Assembly (NCBI RefSeq): GCF_002863225.1
Contig: NZ_PKEK01000048.1
Span: 105,230 to 169,229, forward strand
Source: Mycobacterium sp.
GTDB lineage: Bacteria > Actinomycetota > Actinomycetes > Mycobacteriales > Mycobacteriaceae
Length of the DNA: 64,000 nucleotides
Direction: 5' to 3'
Every line of letters starts with the position of its first letter. The first letter of the stretch is position 1. The notes below the pieces were generated by a model. That model saw only the letters and a list, made by a program, of their open reading frames with translations, was not told the DNA's origin and ran no database searches. Shown one piece after another: positions 48,857 to 57,764 of the stretch. The translations under genes and the position numbers were made by a program.

Positions 48857-50980
48857 ATGACAGGGCAGCGAAGACGATCGGGCATCCTCGGGGGCACTGC
48901 GCGTGGCCTGGTAGCGCTTGCGGCGGGCCTTACATATCTGACATTGCTGGCGCCTGTCGTGAACGCGTCTCCGATCGGCGATGCCGACAACGCGATCACC
49001 GCAGCCTGGAAAGAGGCCGGCGGCGACACCTCGGACCTCGGCGCCAAGCAGGGCGAGTGCTACGTCGCGGGTCAAGGATTCGCTCAGGACTTCGTGCACG
49101 GCAAGATGTTCTTCACTCCGGCGTCGGGCCCTCGGTCGATGATGGGCGCAATCCTGGACAAGTACGAGGCCCTCGGCGGTCCGGTGGCCTCCGACCTGGG
49201 TTTTCCGATCACCAGCGAGGTGCGTGGCCTGGCCGGTCCCGACAGTCGGGTCAGCACGTTCTCGGCCAGCGACAAACCACTGATCTACTGGACCGCTGAC
49301 CACGGCGCTTTCGTCGTGCGCGGTGCGATCAACGCGGCCTGGGACAAGCTCGGTAGCTCCGGCGGGGCACTGGGAGTCCCGATCGGCGACGAGACCTACG
49401 ACGGTGAACTCGCCACCCAGGCGTTCAGCGGCGGCAAAGTGTCCTGGAATCGGCTGACCAAGGCTTTCACCACCGTTCCGCCTAATTTGGCCGGTCAGCT
49501 CACTGGGTTGCAGGTGCCCGTCGACCCGACCGCGGACATCAACATGGCTTGGCGCGCAGCCGGTGGAGCCGCCGGCCCGCTGGGCGCCAAGCAGGGCGAT
49601 CAGTATCCGATCGGCAGCGACGGGATCGCGCAGAACTTCGCCGGTGGGAAGATCTTCTTCAGTCCCGCGACCGGCGCAAATGCCGTCCAAACCGACATCT
49701 TGACCAAATACGAGGCGTTGGGCGGACCCGCCAACAGCGACCTCGGGTTCCCGATCTCCAACGAAGCCGACGGCGGCATCAAGCCGGCCAGCAAGGTCAG
49801 TGCGTTCTCTGCCACCGACAAGCCGGTGATCTTCTGGACGTCCGACCACGGCGCCTACGTCGTGCGCGGCCCCATCAAAGTCGCCTGGGACAAACTCCTC
49901 GGGGCGACCGGCAAGCTGGGCGCGCCGGTGGGCGATCAGACGATCGCCAAGGACATCGTCACGCAGAAGTTCACCGGCGGCCAGATCGCCTGGAACAAGA
50001 CCGCGAACACCTACACCACTCAACCGGCCAACCTGGCGTCGGCGCTGTCGGGCCTGCAAGTACCGGGCCAGAAGACCCCCGCCGGTTCTGCGTCACCCAA
50101 TGCCAAGGTCAACTGGCTGAGCGGGCACAAGGTGTGGTTGCTGGTCGGGGCTGCCGCGCTGTTGCTGATCGGCCTGTTCGCACTGCTGGCGCGTTGGTTG
50201 GGTCGGCGTCGGGCCGCCAGACGCGACGGCCGGGCCGGCGACCTCGGCGATTCCGGTTACGAGCCGGCGACCGAGTCTGTGTCGGAGTGGTCCTCGGGAG
50301 CCGACAGCGATCTGGCGTCGTCGAGTCTGTCCAGCGACTACCGCCCGCCGCGACCGCGGACGGTGCGGCTGCCCAGTCAGCCGTCGAGCGCCTGGATGCC
50401 GCCAAGCCAGCGAAGTCTGGTTGACGAACTGCTCGGCGACGACGAAACCGACCGGCACGACCAGCTTTCCGACTTCGACGACCTCGAGCGCAACGACGAC
50501 TTCGATCACGCCGACGACTTCGATCACGACGATGAGTTCGACGGCGACACCGAGTTGATCCACGCGGCCGAACTCGACCGAGCGGACGAGTTCGACCGTG
50601 CCGGCGAGATCGAACGTGTCGGCGAGTTCGACCACGGCGTCGAGCGGCAGTTCGACGAGGACAGCGACGATGTCGATACCGACCCGACCGGGATTCCGGT
50701 CGCCGGTGACGGCAGGGGAGGACGGCACGCTGCCAACGACGGCGAGGACGCCCTCGTCACGGAGGCTGTTCCCCTCCCGCGAATTGCGCCTGGGCAGTTG
50801 GCGATTCACCTTCCGATGGACGACCCTTACCAGATCCCCGACGGATACCCGGTCAAGGCAAACGCCAGCTCAGGTTTGTACTACATGCCCGACAGCGGGC
50901 TGTACGAGGACACCCAGGCCGAAATCTGGTTCGCCACAGAGGAAGTCGCCAAGGCAAACGGTTTCCACAAGGCCGGATAG
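48857..50980 (+). CDS. LGFP-repeat cell-envelope protein with membrane anchor (Rv2721c-like)
   Basis: 707 aa. A signal sequence (LGGTARGLVALAAGLTYLTL) is followed by LGFP repeats (LGAKQGECY, LGGPVASDLGFPIT, LGVPIGDE, LGFPISNE and others, about residues 35-400) of the type thought to bind the arabinogalactan-mycolate wall. One membrane helix follows (VWLLVGAAALLLIGLFALLA, about 430-450). The cytoplasmic tail is basic, then strongly acidic with tandem short repeats (DFDHADDFDHDDEFDGD; FDRAGEIERVGEFDHG), and ends in a sunset-like domain (GYPVKANASSGLYYMPDSG). ATG at 48857 after GGGGAGGGCGGG. Confidence 0.9.
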   Translation: MTGQRRRSGILGGTARGLVALAAGLTYLTLLAPVVNASPIGDADNAITAAWKEAGGDTSDLGAKQGECYVAGQGFAQDFVHGKMFFTPASGPRSMMGAILDKYEALGGPVASDLGFPITSEVRGLAGPDSRVSTFSASDKPLIYWTADHGAFVVRGAINAAWDKLGSSGGALGVPIGDETYDGELATQAFSGGKVSWNRLTKAFTTVPPNLAGQLTGLQVPVDPTADINMAWRAAGGAAGPLGAKQGDQYPIGSDGIAQNFAGGKIFFSPATGANAVQTDILTKYEALGGPANSDLGFPISNEADGGIKPASKVSAFSATDKPVIFWTSDHGAYVVRGPIKVAWDKLLGATGKLGAPVGDQTIAKDIVTQKFTGGQIAWNKTANTYTTQPANLASALSGLQVPGQKTPAGSASPNAKVNWLSGHKVWLLVGAAALLLIGLFALLARWLGRRRAARRDGRAGDLGDSGYEPATESVSEWSSGADSDLASSSLSSDYRPPRPRTVRLPSQPSSAWMPPSQRSLVDELLGDDETDRHDQLSDFDDLERNDDFDHADDFDHDDEFDGDTELIHAAELDRADEFDRAGEIERVGEFDHGVERQFDEDSDDVDTDPTGIPVAGDGRGGRHAANDGEDALVTEAVPLPRIAPGQLAIHLPMDDPYQIPDGYPVKANASSGLYYMPDSGLYEDTQAEIWFATEEVAKANGFHKAG

Positions 50981-50994
50981 CCCGCCTCGACCGG

Positions 50995-51693
50995 TCAGAT
51001 TTTGCGAATGACAGTGACGACCTTGCCGAGCACGGCAGCGTCGTTGCCGGGAATAGGGTCGAACGCGGGGTTGTGTGGCATCAGCCAGACCTGGCCGCTG
51101 GTGCGCTTGAACGTCTTGACGGTGGCTTCCCCGTCGATCATCGCGGCCACGATGTCGCCGTTGTCGGCGACGTTCTGCTGACGCACGACCACCCAGTCGC
51201 CGTCGCAGATGGCGGCGTCGACCATCGATTCACCGACCACCTTCAGCAGGAACAGCGCACCTTCGCCGACGAGTTCGCGAGGCAGTGGGAAGACGTCTTC
51301 GACGGCCTCTTCGGCCAAGATCGGCCCACCGGCGGCAATCCGGCCCAGCACGGGGACGTATGTCGGCTCCGGCAACGCGTCCGATCCGGCGACGTCGGTC
51401 ACCACCGGCGGCCGCGACACGTCCTCTGCGGAGCGGACGTCGACGGCGCGTGGTCGATTCGGGTCGCGGCGGAGATACCCCTTCTTCTCCAGCGTGCGCA
51501 ACTGATGCGCAACGGACGAGGTCGACGTGAGACCGACGGCGTCGCCGATTTCCCTGATGCTCGGCGGATAACCCCGACTGGTGACCGAGGCGCGGATGAC
51601 ATCGAGGATTGTGCGCTGACGTGGTGTCAGCCCTGATTCCGCAGGTCGGACGGGCCGGTCAAGCTCGGCGTGCGGTGTATCGCTATCGCTCAT
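50995..51693 (-). CDS. lexA: SOS repressor LexA
   Basis: 232-aa LexA. Winged helix at about 20-80 ([40 protein letters not shown]). Self-cleavage bond Ala121-Gly122 in GRIAAGGPI, catalytic Ser156 (GESMVDA) and Lys193 (ATVKTFKR). Start at ATG 51693; TACATT 7 nt upstream (reverse of 51701-51706) indicates a leaderless transcript, and an SOS box just beyond gives autorepression. Confidence 0.98.
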   Translation of the reverse strand: MSDSDTPHAELDRPVRPAESGLTPRQRTILDVIRASVTSRGYPPSIREIGDAVGLTSTSSVAHQLRTLEKKGYLRRDPNRPRAVDVRSAEDVSRPPVVTDVAGSDALPEPTYVPVLGRIAAGGPILAEEAVEDVFPLPRELVGEGALFLLKVVGESMVDAAICDGDWVVVRQQNVADNGDIVAAMIDGEATVKTFKRTSGQVWLMPHNPAFDPIPGNDAAVLGKVVTVIRKI

Positions 51694-51700
51694 ACGGACG

Positions 51701-51741
51701 AATGTAGCCGTATTTCTCCGGTAGATCAAACATGTGTTCGA
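51701..51741 (-). promoter_or_regulatory. lexA promoter with SOS box
   Basis: On the minus strand, TACATT (51701-51706) is the -10 box and the LexA site TCAAACATGTGTTCGA (51726-51741, plus-strand reading) has one mismatch to TCGAAC-N4-GTTCGA. The site covers the -35 position. Confidence 0.8.
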
Positions 51742-51778
51742 CGCATGTCGCAATTCCGTCCTGGTCAGGCGGCCAAAC

Positions 51779-51801
51779 TTGTCGGAGGCCCGTCCTATCG
51801 T
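51779..51801 (+). promoter_or_regulatory. PafBC-dependent (RecA-NDp) promoter of chiZ
   Basis: TTGTCGGAG (51779-51787), 8 nt, then TATCGT (51796-51801) matches TTGTCRGTG-N8-TANNNT with one mismatch, with the same layout as upstream of recA in this window. Confidence 0.7.
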
Positions 51802-51820
51802 CATCAGCATGTGCAACAGT

Positions 51821-51878
51821 TCGATCACATGTTCGTTTTTCGAACACACTATCGAGTACTCTTCGAACAAGTGATCGA
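51821..51878. promoter_or_regulatory. Three LexA-box-like sites upstream of chiZ
   Basis: TCGATCACATGTTCGT (51821-51836), TCGAACACACTATCGA (51840-51855) and TCGAACAAGTGATCGA (51863-51878) each keep most of TCGAAC-N4-GTTCGA, with two, two and one mismatches. Together with the lexA box this makes four sites in about 150 bp. Confidence 0.65.
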
Positions 51879-51903
51879 CCACGAGCCGACTGGAGGAACG
51901 CAC

Positions 51904-52386
51904 ATGATGCAGATCGAGACAACCTCGCGGAGCCCGCAGACCCGGGTTCGCCCGGTTCAGGTGCGCCCGGCCGGCCGCAGCGGCCGTCCAGGGTCCCGCG
52001 GGCCGCAGCCGTCACGGCCCGTCGCCGCGCCGCCGCGTTACCGCGGCACCGGAGTCCTGATGTCGAACGCGTCGCACCGGCCGCGTCCGATCACTCCGGT
52101 GACCACCGTGGCGCTCGCCATGATCGCGGCCGGGATCACGGTGTGGCTGGGATTCGTAGCGCACTTCGGCGGCATGCTGCACGCCGGGCCCGAGAAAGCC
52201 GCTGTTCAGATGCCTGACCAGCTGGCCGTCGTCCGGGTCGAGCCGGGGGAGACGTTGCAGCACCTGGCCGCCCGGGTGGCCCCGGACGCACCGACAAGTC
52301 AGGTCACCGCCCGCATCCGCGAACTCAACGAACTCCACTCCTCGGCGGTCACGGCCGGGCAGACGCTGATTGCGCCGGTGGGCTGA
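51904..52386 (+). CDS. chiZ: SOS-induced LysM cell-wall protein ChiZ-like (Rv2719c)
   Basis: 160 aa. Basic, proline- and arginine-rich cytoplasmic N-terminus, one membrane segment ([20 protein letters not shown]), then an extracytoplasmic LysM domain ([40 protein letters not shown]). M. tuberculosis Rv2719c (ChiZ) is a DNA-damage-induced inhibitor of cell division that affects FtsI/FtsQ. ATG at 51904 after GGAGG. Divergent from lexA, with multiple SOS boxes between. Confidence 0.9.
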   Translation: MMQIETTSRSPQTRVRPVQVRPAGRSGRPGSRGPQPSRPVAAPPRYRGTGVLMSNASHRPRPITPVTTVALAMIAAGITVWLGFVAHFGGMLHAGPEKAAVQMPDQLAVVRVEPGETLQHLAARVAPDAPTSQVTARIRELNELHSSAVTAGQTLIAPVG

Positions 52387-52494
52387 GCCGTTCACCAGCC
52401 GCGACACCCCGCGATGCTGGGCCGATGCCCGACCGCGCAGGTAGGCTCGGAGTGGATTGGGACACTCCCAAGTCCGTGCGGCGAAGGAGCGGCC

Positions 52495-52959
52495 ATGCAT
52501 TGCCCGTTCTGTCGGCATCCCGATTCGCGAGTCGTCGACTCCCGTGAAGCCGATGAGGGACAGGCGATTCGGCGCCGCCGCTCGTGCCCCGAGTGTGGCC
52601 GGCGATTCACCACCGTCGAGACCGCTGTGCTGGCAGTCGTGAAGCGCAGCGGTGTCACCGAACCGTTCAGCCGCGAGAAGGTCATGCGCGGGGTGCGGCG
52701 CGCGTGCCAGGGCCGGCAAGTCGACGACGACGCGCTCAGCCTGCTCGCGCAGCAGGTCGAAGACGCGGTGCGGGCCGGCGGATCGCCGGAAGTCCCCAGC
52801 AATGAAGTCGGCCTGGCAATCCTCGGCCCGCTGCGCGAGCTCGACGAAGTAGCTTATTTGCGATTCGCTTCGGTGTACCGGTCCTTTGAGTCCGCAGCGG
52901 ATTTCGAGCGCGAGATCAAAGCCCTGCGCGCCCACCGGAAGGTCCCGGCGTCCGGTTGA
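52495..52959 (+). CDS. nrdR: Transcriptional repressor NrdR
   Basis: 154-aa ATP/dATP-sensing repressor of ribonucleotide reductase genes. Zinc ribbon [13 protein letters not shown]...[11 protein letters not shown] at the N-terminus, then the ATP-cone domain ([20 protein letters not shown]). AAGGAGCGG precedes the ATG. Placed after lexA/chiZ as in M. tuberculosis. It joins two thymidylate synthases and DHFR in this window in control of deoxynucleotide supply. Confidence 0.97.
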   Translation: MHCPFCRHPDSRVVDSREADEGQAIRRRRSCPECGRRFTTVETAVLAVVKRSGVTEPFSREKVMRGVRRACQGRQVDDDALSLLAQQVEDAVRAGGSPEVPSNEVGLAILGPLRELDEVAYLRFASVYRSFESAADFEREIKALRAHRKVPASG

Positions 52960-52980
52960 CCGAGGTCGTACTGTCGGACC

Positions 52981-54187
52981 ATGACGCCGGTCGTGCAAAC
53001 CCAGGTCTGTGTTGCCGGCGGCGGTCCCGCGGGCATGGTCCACGCTCTACTGCTGGCCCGCGCCGGGATCAACGTCACGGTGTTGGAGAAGCACAACGAC
53101 TTTCTGCGTGACTTCCGCGGCGACACCGTGCATCCGAGCACGCTGCGGGTCATCGACGAGCTCGGGCTGATCGACGAGTTTCTGCGCCTCCCGCATACCA
53201 AAATCAACCGCGTCGTCTTCGACACCGACGGCAGCCTGCGCACCTTCGGAAACTTCAGCGCGCTGAAGTGGCTCGGCCTCAAGCAGCCGTACATCGCGTT
53301 GATGCCGCAGTGGGATTTTCTCGACTTTCTGGCTGAAAAGGCAAGCGCGTATCCGGAATTCACTCTGATCCGCAACGCCGAGGTCACCGATCTGATCGTC
53401 GACGGTGACCGGGTGGTCGGGGTTCGCACACCCGACTTGGAGGTGCACTCTCAGCTCGTCATCGGGGCGGACGGACGTCGATCAGCGGTGCGGGCCGCGG
53501 CCCGGCTGGAGCTGGCGGCCGCGCACTCACCGATCGATGTGTTGTGGTTTCGGCTGAACTGGCGGCCCGGCGACCCGCGAGAACTCATCGGGGTGCTGCC
53601 CCGCGGCTTGATGATGGCCATGATCTATCGCGGCGACTACTGGCAGGTCGCCTACCTGGTTCCGAAAGGCGAGAACCCGCGGGACGGTTCGCTGGAGGCG
53701 TTCAAGCAGCGGCTGGTATCGGTCCAGCCGCAGCTGGCCGAACACGTCGGTGATCTGCGTTCCTGGGATGACACCAGCCAGCTCGATGTGCGAGTGGATC
53801 GGCTCAAAACCTGGTGGCGCAAGGGTCTGCTCTGTATCGGCGATGCCGCACACGCGATGTCGCCGGCCGGCGGTGTCGGCATCAATCTGGCGGTGGCTGA
53901 CGCCGTCGCCGCCGCCAACATCTTGAGTGGGCCGTTGTCGCAAGGACGCCTGACCGAAGCCGATCTGGCCAAGGTGCAGCGTCGCCGCGAGCTTCCCGCC
54001 CGGATCATCCAGGCCGGCCAGGTCTTCGTGCAGGACAATGCGATCGAGAAGAATTTGACCGGCCCTCTCGCGGATATCGGTCCCAAAATTTGTGGGACGT
54101 GGCCCGCTGCAGTTCATTCCGCCGATCATCGTCGGCCGGGGATTTCGGCCGGAGCGCGTCCGCACACCCGACGTGCACGCCGCCTGA
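52981..54187 (+). pseudogene. FAD-dependent aromatic hydroxylase-like gene with a single-base frameshift near its 3' end
   Basis: UbiH/PHBH-type flavin monooxygenase: FAD motif VCVAGGGPAGMVHALLLARA, DG motif VIGADGRRSAVR, GD motif CIGDAAHAMSPAGGVGINLA. As read, the frame runs to 54231 (416 aa) with an unlikely tail after ADIGPK. Removing one A from the AAAA at 54085-54088 restores PKFVGRGPLQFIPPIIVGRG and a stop at 54185-54187 (401 aa), which looks like a normal family ending. It could be a real mutation or a sequencing error; only the last 35 residues are affected, so the as-read protein may still fold. Substrate unknown. Confidence 0.75.
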
Positions 54188-54228
54188 CGACTCGCAGCAG
54201 TCGATGCCGGCCGGTCTCGTCGCGGGGT

Positions 54229-54234
54229 TAGGCT
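54229..54234 (+). promoter_or_regulatory. -10 box before the nitrobindin gene, leaderless arrangement
   Basis: TAGGCT ends 6 nt before the ATG at 54241. It lies within the as-read frameshifted 3' end of the monooxygenase gene but beyond the restored stop, another hint that the restored end is the original one. Confidence 0.5.
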
Positions 54235-54240
54235 GACGAG

Positions 54241-54726
54241 ATGCCGCCCGACCTGCACCCCAACCTGAAGGCCCTGGCGCCCTTGCTAGGTAGCTGGCGT
54301 GGGCGTGGCGCAGGTGAATACCCGACCATCGAGCCGTTCGACTATCTCGAGGAAGTCACCTTCTCTCACGTGGGTAAGCCGTTTCTGGTGTACGGCCAGA
54401 AGACCAGAGGGGCGGCCGACGGCATGCCACTGCACGCCGAGACGGGCTACCTCCGCGTACCGCGTTACAACGAAGTCGAATTCGTGCTGGCGCATCCGAG
54501 CGGCGTCACGGAAATCGAGGTCGGCCGATACGTCGCCGACGGCGCCACGATCGAACTCGAGTTGGCGACGACGCAGATCGGCTTGACCCCGACTGCGAAG
54601 GAGGTGACGTCGCTCGGCCGGCGCTTCCGCCTCGACGGCGACGAGCTCTCGTACTCCCTACAGATGGGTGCCGTCGGGCAGCCGCCACAGCATCACCTCG
54701 CGGCTGTCTTGCATCGCACGACCTAG
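54241..54726 (+). CDS. Nitrobindin-like heme protein (Rv2717c, DUF1794/THAP4 fold)
   Basis: 161-aa beta-barrel. It has the nitrobindin signature [24 protein letters not shown] and a C-terminal histidine pair ([11 protein letters not shown]) that would give the proximal heme ligand. Family members bind ferric heme and can isomerise peroxynitrite or scavenge nitric oxide. Probably leaderless. Convergent with the PhzF gene; the two stop codons overlap within 4 bp. Confidence 0.93.
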   Translation: MPPDLHPNLKALAPLLGSWRGRGAGEYPTIEPFDYLEEVTFSHVGKPFLVYGQKTRGAADGMPLHAETGYLRVPRYNEVEFVLAHPSGVTEIEVGRYVADGATIELELATTQIGLTPTAKEVTSLGRRFRLDGDELSYSLQMGAVGQPPQHHLAAVLHRTT

Positions 54727-55409
54727 CTGATCTGTCGTACGCCGTCGTCGGCGACCCTACCGCCGACCCGCACCCATCCGTCTGGGCTGCAAGTGGTTTC
54801 GATGACCGAGCCCTGGCCCTGCGTGATGTGCAGATCGCGGCCGAGGTGATCGGTGATGCGGACTGCCGCGGAACCGGTCGCTTCGTCTTCAGCCACACCG
54901 AGATTGGCGGCGAACATCCGCGACCGCAGGGATCCGGCGGCATTGTCGGTCCACGTCCACAGGTAGTGCGCGACGTCGTCGGAGAAGTCGGCTGGGTCGG
55001 CCGCCGCAAGCTCGTCGACGCCGATCACATTGTGAATCGCGAACTCCGGCGACCACTCTGGGCGGGCACTGACGGCGGTGACGTCCCGGTCGTAACCCAC
55101 TTGCAAGGGTCCGGCCGGTACCTGCAGCGTGTGAATCGGTGCGCCGACGGACCGCAACCACCATGCCGCTCCGACCGTTGGATGCCCGGCAAACGGTAAT
55201 TCGGTCAGCGGGGTGTAGATGCGGGCGCGTGCGGTTGTTTCCCCTGGTGCGGGGAGGTCGACGAAAATGGTTTCGCTGTAACCCAACTCGGCCGCTATGT
55301 CCTGATGTCGACTCCCATCGACCGTCGCCGCGTCGACCACGCCGAGCGGATTACCGAAAGCCCCTGCCGCATCGGTGAATACTCGCAACACCGTGACGTC
55401 GACGCTCAT
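54723..55409 (-). CDS. PhzF-family isomerase/epimerase (Rv2716-like)
   Basis: 228-aa PhzF fold. N-terminal [20 protein letters not shown] and [10 protein letters not shown] with the usual catalytic Glu region, then [17 protein letters not shown] and the C-terminal [20 protein letters not shown]. PhzF proteins isomerise a range of small cyclic acids; no phenazine genes are present, so it is not phenazine synthesis here. Shorter than PhzF itself (about 280 aa). It lies 27 bp after the alpha/beta hydrolase gene on the same strand. Confidence 0.88.
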   Translation of the reverse strand: MSVDVTVLRVFTDAAGAFGNPLGVVDAATVDGSRHQDIAAELGYSETIFVDLPAPGETTARARIYTPLTELPFAGHPTVGAAWWLRSVGAPIHTLQVPAGPLQVGYDRDVTAVSARPEWSPEFAIHNVIGVDELAAADPADFSDDVAHYLWTWTDNAAGSLRSRMFAANLGVAEDEATGSAAVRITDHLGRDLHITQGQGSVIETTCSPDGWVRVGGRVADDGVRQIS

Positions 55410-55436
55410 GGCAGCGACTGTACGGTGTCGCCGTGA

Positions 55437-56459
55437 TCAGGTGGCGCTGCGCTCGTCGGCGCCCATTGCTTCCAGTACCGCGACCCGCGTGTCGACCGAT
55501 CCGGTGACAGTCTGTGCGCCGCCGCCGGTGCGGAGCAGTTCGCGAAGCGCGGTCTGGTCGTAGTCCGACGGCGCGGTGGTGTCGATGAAGCGCTGTAGGA
55601 CCTCGATGAAGCGGTCGGGGTCGTCGTGGAATGGGAAATGCCCGGAGCGCTCGAAGATCTCGAGTTGGGAGCCCGGCATGGCGGCGTGGGCCATGTGTGC
55701 GTGGCTGATCGGAACGACCACGTCGTCGGTGCCCCAAATGATCTGCACGGGAACGGATTGCGTCAAATAACATCGGTCCAGCATGGTGACGCTCTGGCCG
55801 CGCCAGTCCACCACCGCGCGCAGAGTCCGGGTGAATGCCGCGGAGGCCATCGGTTCCGGCAGGCCGGTCAAGATTCGCAGCATGTCGGGTAAGTCGTGGC
55901 CGACCGCGGTGGAGCCCAACACCATTCCTGCCGCGCGTCCGAAGAGCTGCAATGCCGGCAGCACCAGCGGCAGCCGGAGCAGGGCCAGCGCCTCGCTGCC
56001 CATCGGCAGCGACGCCAGTCGCAGCATGAGGTGTACGTCCTTGGTCACGCCACCGGCGCCGACCAGCACCAGTCGTTCGACGAGTTGCGGGAACTGGTAG
56101 GTGAACTGCATCGCGACACCGCCGCCGAGCGAATGGCCGACCACGGTGACGCGTTCGATATCCAGGACCGACAACAGGTCGCGCATTCCGTTGGCGTAGG
56201 CCGCAATCGAATAGTCCGCGCGCGGCTTGTCCGATTGGCCGTGACCCAGCAGGTCTACGGCGATCACGGTAAACCGTTGCGCGAGTTTCGATTGCACGGT
56301 CGACCAGGTCGTCGAATTGTCGCCGATGCCGTGGATCAACAAGATCACCGGACCCGAGCCCGCGATACGAAATGCGCGACGATACCCGTGCACCGTCCGG
56401 AACTGCAGCTGCGGCGTAACCTCGCGCACCGAGCGAAGATTGGGCTTGCGCTGAGTCAT
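55437..56459 (-). CDS. Alpha/beta-fold hydrolase (Rv2715-like)
   Basis: 340-aa hydrolase. Oxyanion segment ILLIHGIGDNSTTW, nucleophile elbow VVGHSLGGGVAMQF, acid in IWGTDDVVVPI and histidine in ERSGHFPFHDDPDRF. Residues 10-30 (VTPQLQFRTVHGYRRAFRIA) are typical of the Rv2715 group. It may act on a lipid ester or epoxide; substrate unknown. Probably co-transcribed with the PhzF gene downstream. Confidence 0.9.
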   Translation of the reverse strand: MTQRKPNLRSVREVTPQLQFRTVHGYRRAFRIAGSGPVILLIHGIGDNSTTWSTVQSKLAQRFTVIAVDLLGHGQSDKPRADYSIAAYANGMRDLLSVLDIERVTVVGHSLGGGVAMQFTYQFPQLVERLVLVGAGGVTKDVHLMLRLASLPMGSEALALLRLPLVLPALQLFGRAAGMVLGSTAVGHDLPDMLRILTGLPEPMASAAFTRTLRAVVDWRGQSVTMLDRCYLTQSVPVQIIWGTDDVVVPISHAHMAHAAMPGSQLEIFERSGHFPFHDDPDRFIEVLQRFIDTTAPSDYDQTALRELLRTGGGAQTVTGSVDTRVAVLEAMGADERSAT

Positions 56460-56549
56460 GTCGCCAACTTCACTGTCGGGCTGGGAGACATCGGGGCCAT
56501 TCCTCCTCGTCGCTACGCACTACATTGTCGTGGCCCCGGGGAGGGCGAT

Positions 56550-57536
56550 CTAGATTGGTTCGTCGTCGTCGAACTTCTTGTCGGCCTGCTGCGCCAGGAA
56601 GCGCTCGAACTCCGCGCCGAGTTCGTCACCGCTGGGCAGATCTTCGTCCCGGCTCAGCAACGACCGATTCTCCTGCGCAGCAATGAAGGCATCGTACTGT
56701 CGCTCCAGCGCGGCCACCACTTGAGCGACATCTGTGCTGGCCTCGACCTGCTCGTCGATCTTGACCCGGACGTCGGCGGCCGCCTCGGTCAGTGCGTTGA
56801 CCGGCAGCTGCAGCGACCCGGTCTTGGCGAGCTGCTCCAGCAACGCCTGTGCCGCCGCCGGGTAGTCGGTCTGGGCGAGGTAGTGGGGGACGTGGACGGT
56901 GTAGCCGACCACTTCGTGCCCGTGCTGCGCCATCCGGTACTCCAGCAGATTCGACGCACTGCCGGGGACCTGCACTTCGGAGATCCACGGGGTGAAGTCG
57001 GCGATCAGCTCGCGGTTGTTGGAGTGCGCCGTCAACGTGATCGGCCGGGTGTGGGGGACCGCCATCGGGATGGTGCCCAACCCGATGGTCTGGCGCACCC
57101 CGAGACGTTCGGCCAGCAGGCGCACAGCGGTGATGAACCGCTCCCACTTCAAGTCCGGCTCCATGCCCGCCAGCAGCAGGAAGGGTGTGCCGGCGCTGTC
57201 ACGCATGGCGTAGAGGCTGAGCTCGGGATTCGCGTAGTGGGTGAAGCGATCGGTCTTGAACGTCATCAGCGGCCGCCGCGACCGGTAGTCGAGCAGATCG
57301 TCGATGGCGAACGAGGCGACCAATTCGGTGTCCAGCGTGTCTTTGAGGTGGCCGGCGGCCAGTTTGATCGCGTGGCCGGCATCGGAGAAGCCTTCCAGCG
57401 CATGCACCAGCACGGGCCCGCGTCCATCGGACAGCGACAACTGCGGCGCCGGGAACTCGAGTTCGTACATGCTGTTGTGCTCGGGTTGGTAGCGCCGATC
57501 CCGGTCGGGTGTGTCGGGGGGCTGATCGTGGCCCAT
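56550..57536 (-). CDS. PAC2-family protein (Rv2714-like)
   Basis: 328-aa protein of the PAC2 (proteasome assembly chaperone 2-like) superfamily, which is widespread in actinobacteria without a proven chaperone role. Pattern: PVLVHALEGFSDAGHAIKLA, LLDYRSRRPLMTF, LLAGMEPDLKWERFITAV, VGLGTIPMAVPHTRP-type strand, and an acidic C-terminal helix (ELGAEFERFLAQQADKKFDD). ATG at 57536 taken; an internal ATG at residue 23 would also fit the domain start. Function unknown. Confidence 0.88.
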   Translation of the reverse strand: MGHDQPPDTPDRDRRYQPEHNSMYELEFPAPQLSLSDGRGPVLVHALEGFSDAGHAIKLAAGHLKDTLDTELVASFAIDDLLDYRSRRPLMTFKTDRFTHYANPELSLYAMRDSAGTPFLLLAGMEPDLKWERFITAVRLLAERLGVRQTIGLGTIPMAVPHTRPITLTAHSNNRELIADFTPWISEVQVPGSASNLLEYRMAQHGHEVVGYTVHVPHYLAQTDYPAAAQALLEQLAKTGSLQLPVNALTEAAADVRVKIDEQVEASTDVAQVVAALERQYDAFIAAQENRSLLSRDEDLPSGDELGAEFERFLAQQADKKFDDDEPI

Positions 57537-57764
57537 CGCTGTTGCCTCCTCGCCACGGAACGGATCGCCGTCCCGTGTCAGTTAGTGTCCCTCAGAACGC
57601 CGAGCAGCGGATACCTGACCCGCTCGATACCGGCCTCCCGTGCTGCAAAACACGCGCGGTACGCACCGCATTCCTGGGATACCCGTATTGCGCCGCATCG
57701 AAATTGCCGCGCTGACAGCGTCGGTCGCCGCCCGGCCGCGCCGGATCGGGCATGATCGACGGCG

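Noticed and set aside
48647..50059. Long open frame on the minus strand (470 codons) inside the LGFP-repeat gene
   Set aside because: It is the antisense shadow of a clear signal-peptide plus LGFP protein, has no ribosome site or recognisable domain, and follows from high third-position GC.
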